A stretch of DNA of 10,000 nucleotides from Thiobacillus sp. (GTDB lineage: Bacteria > Pseudomonadota > Gammaproteobacteria > Burkholderiales > Thiobacillaceae): the NCBI GenBank assembly GCA_020216925.1, contig JAIWOL010000029.1:1-10000 (forward strand), written 5' to 3'. Positions 8,028 through 10,000 of this stretch are shown piece by piece. Below the pieces are notes generated by a model. That model was given only the letters and a program-made list of their open reading frames with translations. It was not told the DNA's origin and made no database searches. Positions within the stretch are counted from its first letter, which is position 1; each line of letters starts with the position of its first letter. Both the position numbers and the translations under genes were made by a program.

Positions 8028-9383
8028 TTGGCCAGAGTCAGGAGCGTCTATACCTGTACCGAGTGCGGTGGCCAGTCTGCCAAGTGGCAGGGGCAGTGCC
8101 CGCACTGCAACGCCTGGAATACCCTGGTCGAAACGCTTGCCGAAAGCAGCAAGCCGCGTTTTGCCGCGCTGGCGGCCAACAGCCGGTTACAACTGCTGCA
8201 TGACGTCGAGGCTTCGGAAGAAAGCCGCATCGCCACCGATATCGGCGAACTCGACCGGGTGCTGGGAGGCGGCCTGGTGCCGGGCGGCGTGGTGCTGATC
8301 GGCGGCGACCCCGGTATCGGCAAATCGACGCTGCTGTTGCAGGCGCTGGCAGGCCTGTCTGGCAACCGCAAAACGCTCTATGTCAGCGGCGAGGAGTCGG
8401 CGCGGCAGGTTGCCTTGCGCGCGCGACGCCTTGCCCTGCCGGAGACGAATCTGCCGGTTCTGCCAGAAATCCGGCTCGAAGCCATACTCGCACAACTGGA
8501 TGCGCTGCATCCCGAAGTGGCAGTGATCGATTCAATCCAGACGGTGTATTCCGAGACGCTGACCTCAGCCCCGGGTTCGGTGGCACAGGTGCGCGAATGC
8601 GCGGCACAGCTCACGCGCCATGCCAAGCAGACCGGTTGCGCGACGATCCTCGTCGGCCACGTCACCAAGGAAGGCGCGATTGCCGGCCCGCGCGTGCTGG
8701 AGCACATCGTCGACACCGTTCTGTATTTCGAGGGCGATACCGGGTCGAGTTTCCGGCTGGTGCGCGCGTTCAAGAACCGTTTCGGCGCGGTCAACGAAAT
8801 CGGCGTGTTCGCCATGACCGAAAAGGGCCTCAAGGGCGTGGCCAACCCGTCGGCCATTTTCCTGTCGCGCCATGGCGAACCCGTGCCGGGATCGTGCGTA
8901 TTGGTTACCCAGGAAGGCACCCGGCCGCTACTGGTGGAAATCCAGGCGCTGGTCGATTCCAGTCATGCTCCCAGCCCCCGCAGGCTATCGGTCGGCCTGG
9001 AGCAGAACCGCCTCGCCATGCTGCTGGCGGTGCTGCACCGCCATGCAGGCATTGCCTGCTTCGATCAGGACGTGTTCGTCAATGCCGTCGGCGGGGTCAA
9101 GATCAGCGAACCGGCTGCCGATCTTGCCGTGCTCGCAGCAATCGTCTCGTCGCTGCGCAGCCAGCCGTTGCCGGACAAGCTGGCGATGTTCGGCGAAGTG
9201 GGCCTGGCCGGCGAAATCCGCCCGGTGCAGCGCGGTCAGGAACGGCTCAAGGAAGCCGCCAAGCTGGGCTTCACTGAGGCCATCGTGCCGGCGGCCAATC
9301 AACCCAAGCAGAAGATCGCCGGCATGACCGTGCATGCGGTGAACAGGCTGGACGAGGCAATCGCCTTGTTCCGGGATCGTTGA
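8028..9383 (+). CDS. radA: DNA repair protein RadA (Sms)
   Basis: RadA is a RecA-related ATPase and helicase that drives branch migration and processes recombination intermediates in the cytoplasm. The 451 residues match the family (460 in E. coli). A zinc finger is formed by Cys10, Cys13, Cys24 and Cys27 (CTECG, CPHC). The RecA-like core has Walker A GDPGIGKS (93-100), YVSGEES (118-124), Walker B VAVIDS (164-169) and the RadA-specific KNRFG motif (249-253). The C-terminal Lon-protease-like domain shows PRRLSVGLEQNRLAMLLAVL (317-336) and GEVGLAGEIRPV (389-400). The only available start is TTG 8028: the preceding in-frame stop is TGA 7959-7961, and no ATG or GTG lies between. TTG is 4 bases after the cysM stop and has no obvious Shine-Dalgarno sequence, so expression may depend on coupling to cysM. 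Confidence 0.96.
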   Translation: MARVRSVYTCTECGGQSAKWQGQCPHCNAWNTLVETLAESSKPRFAALAANSRLQLLHDVEASEESRIATDIGELDRVLGGGLVPGGVVLIGGDPGIGKSTLLLQALAGLSGNRKTLYVSGEESARQVALRARRLALPETNLPVLPEIRLEAILAQLDALHPEVAVIDSIQTVYSETLTSAPGSVAQVRECAAQLTRHAKQTGCATILVGHVTKEGAIAGPRVLEHIVDTVLYFEGDTGSSFRLVRAFKNRFGAVNEIGVFAMTEKGLKGVANPSAIFLSRHGEPVPGSCVLVTQEGTRPLLVEIQALVDSSHAPSPRRLSVGLEQNRLAMLLAVLHRHAGIACFDQDVFVNAVGGVKISEPAADLAVLAAIVSSLRSQPLPDKLAMFGEVGLAGEIRPVQRGQERLKEAAKLGFTEAIVPAANQPKQKIAGMTVHAVNRLDEAIALFRDR

Positions 9384-9416
9384 GCCCTGTTGTCGCCGCA
9401 CGCCGCAAATTTCATC

Positions 9417-9420
9417 AGGA
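9417..9420 (+). promoter_or_regulatory. Ribosome binding site of the small membrane protein gene
   Basis: AGGA (in ATCAGGAAA) ends 7 bases before ATG 9428. It favours this start over the in-frame TTG at 9380, which overlaps the radA stop and would add 16 polar residues. Confidence 0.6.
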
Positions 9421-9427
9421 AAATCCC

Positions 9428-9622
9428 ATGACTCCACCCAGGCATTCTGTCAATTTCTGGATAGGCAACGGCATTCTGGCAATTGCCATGCTGATGCTGT
9501 TTTTCATGGGGCCGCTGTCGGACGCGCTGGGCCTCTGGGCGGTGGCGCTGTGGATGGTGCTTGCGGCCGTGGGTATGGGCCTGCTCATGTCCGACAAGTC
9601 GGAGCCGCCTGGCCCCGATTGA
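9428..9622 (+). CDS. Small hypothetical inner-membrane protein (64 residues)
   Basis: I do not recognise this protein. The 64 residues contain two hydrophobic stretches, about 12-28 (IGNGILAIAMLMLFFMG) and 33-54 (rich in Leu, Ala, Val, Trp and Met), joined by the short loop PLSDA. This predicts a helical hairpin in the membrane. The N-terminus MTPPRHSVNFW and the short hydrophilic tail SDKSEPPGPD lie outside the membrane. No charged residue lies within either helix and there are no cysteines. The gene begins 44 bases after radA, has a good ribosome binding site, and shows the GC-rich third positions of its neighbours. It seems to be the last gene of the plus-strand unit. An in-frame TTG at 9380 could make an 80-residue form. 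That it is translated is likely from the ribosome binding site and composition, but a function cannot be given. Confidence 0.72.
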   Translation: MTPPRHSVNFWIGNGILAIAMLMLFFMGPLSDALGLWAVALWMVLAAVGMGLLMSDKSEPPGPD

Positions 9623-9641
9623 GCCTGCCCGGCCGGCTGAT

Positions 9642-10000
9642 TCAGCGCGCAGGCAGGTTGATGCGCAGGCCGGGATGAATGGCGGCGGATTTGCGCAGGC
9701 CGGGGTTCTCGGCCTTGAGGTCGGCCAGCTCGATGCCGAACGCGCGTGCAATGGCGTACAGCGTGTCACCACGCTTCACCGTGTAGTGGCGGGGCGATTT
9801 TGCCGGTCTGGACGCAAGGCTGGCCGGCTGCACGCGTGCCGGGTCCCGACCGGCCTGGGCACCGGCGGGCAGGCCCAGGGTCTGGCCCGGGCGCAGGTTC
9901 TCGGCGGAGAGGGCAGGGTTGGCAGCGAGAAGATCGGCCACGCCGACGCCATGCCTGCGCGCGATGCCAAACAGTGTGTCGCCGGGGGCTACCGTGTACT
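9642..10000 (-). CDS. LysM-domain cell-wall-binding protein (C-terminal part; start lies beyond the right edge)
   Basis: The frame is open on the minus strand from the right edge to a TGA at 9642-9644, so only the C-terminal portion is present. Two LysM repeats are visible, a fold that binds the glycan strands of peptidoglycan. The first spans about 9998-9867 (YTVAPGDTLFGIARRHGV, then LLAANPAL and LRPGQTLGLP). The second spans about 9788-9651 (HYTVKRGDTLYAIARAFGI, then LKAENPGL and IHPGLRINLP). A linker of about 25 residues, rich in Ala, Pro and Arg, joins them. The protein ends three residues after the second repeat, so the LysM pair is C-terminal. This fits an MltD-type lytic transglycosylase or a LysM-only protein, and argues against NlpD-like proteins, where a peptidase follows LysM. 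The enzymatic part, if any, lies outside the window. The gene is convergent with the small membrane protein gene. Confidence 0.85.
   Translation of the reverse strand, partial: YTVAPGDTLFGIARRHGVGVADLLAANPALSAENLRPGQTLGLPAGAQAGRDPARVQPASLASRPAKSPRHYTVKRGDTLYAIARAFGIELADLKAENPGLRKSAAIHPGLRINLPAR

Noticed and set aside
9623..9657. A bidirectional terminator between the small membrane protein gene and the LysM gene
   Set aside because: The stem is only 6 bp, the loop is 20 bases or more, and no T-run is present on either strand.

Overview
This window is a GC-rich stretch of bacterial chromosome made of core housekeeping genes. The protein sequences (ribosomal protein S1, IHF beta, LapA/LapB, PyrF, HldD, CysM, RadA) and the gene order point to a betaproteobacterium. 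I favour the Nitrosomonadales, for example a Thiobacillus- or Sulfuricella-like organism, but the genus is an inference and was not searched. A heptose kinase that is separate from its adenylyltransferase, and lipopolysaccharide (LPS) heptose genes next to lapAB, fit a Gram-negative beta lineage.

Layout. Positions 1-1504 hold the 3' part of rpsA followed closely by ihfB, the end of one transcription unit. It is closed by a textbook intrinsic terminator at 1533-1566. A second hairpin and a possible promoter lie just downstream. From 1631 to 9622 nine plus-strand genes follow without a convincing internal terminator: lapA, lapB, pyrF, ugd, rfaE1 (hldA), hldD, cysM, radA and a gene for a 64-residue membrane protein of unknown function. 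Many junctions are tight: ugd/rfaE1, rfaE1/hldD and hldD/cysM overlap by 1 or 4 bases, lapA/lapB are 6 bases apart and cysM/radA 4 bases apart. At the right edge a convergent minus-strand gene (9642 to beyond 10000) encodes the C-terminal end of a protein with two LysM domains.

How the genes work together. The plus-strand cluster joins cell-envelope precursor supply with envelope quality control. LapA/LapB set LPS output through FtsH-dependent turnover of LpxC in the known enterobacterial model. PyrF makes UMP, and so the uridine nucleotide pool. Ugd turns UDP-glucose into UDP-glucuronate. RfaE1 and HldD carry out two steps of ADP-heptose synthesis for the LPS inner core. CysM (cysteine synthesis) and RadA (recombination repair) follow in the same direction and look like operon passengers.

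There is no gene-free stretch longer than 300 bases; the largest gap is 126 bases, between ihfB and lapA. I saw no tRNA or rRNA gene, insertion sequence, prophage, CRISPR array or sign of recent transfer. The window looks like an ordinary core region, and I found no convincing undescribed system. The items most worth a second look are the small membrane protein after radA, the double-hairpin/promoter region before lapA, and the coupling of LPS regulators with heptose and UDP-glucuronate synthesis.
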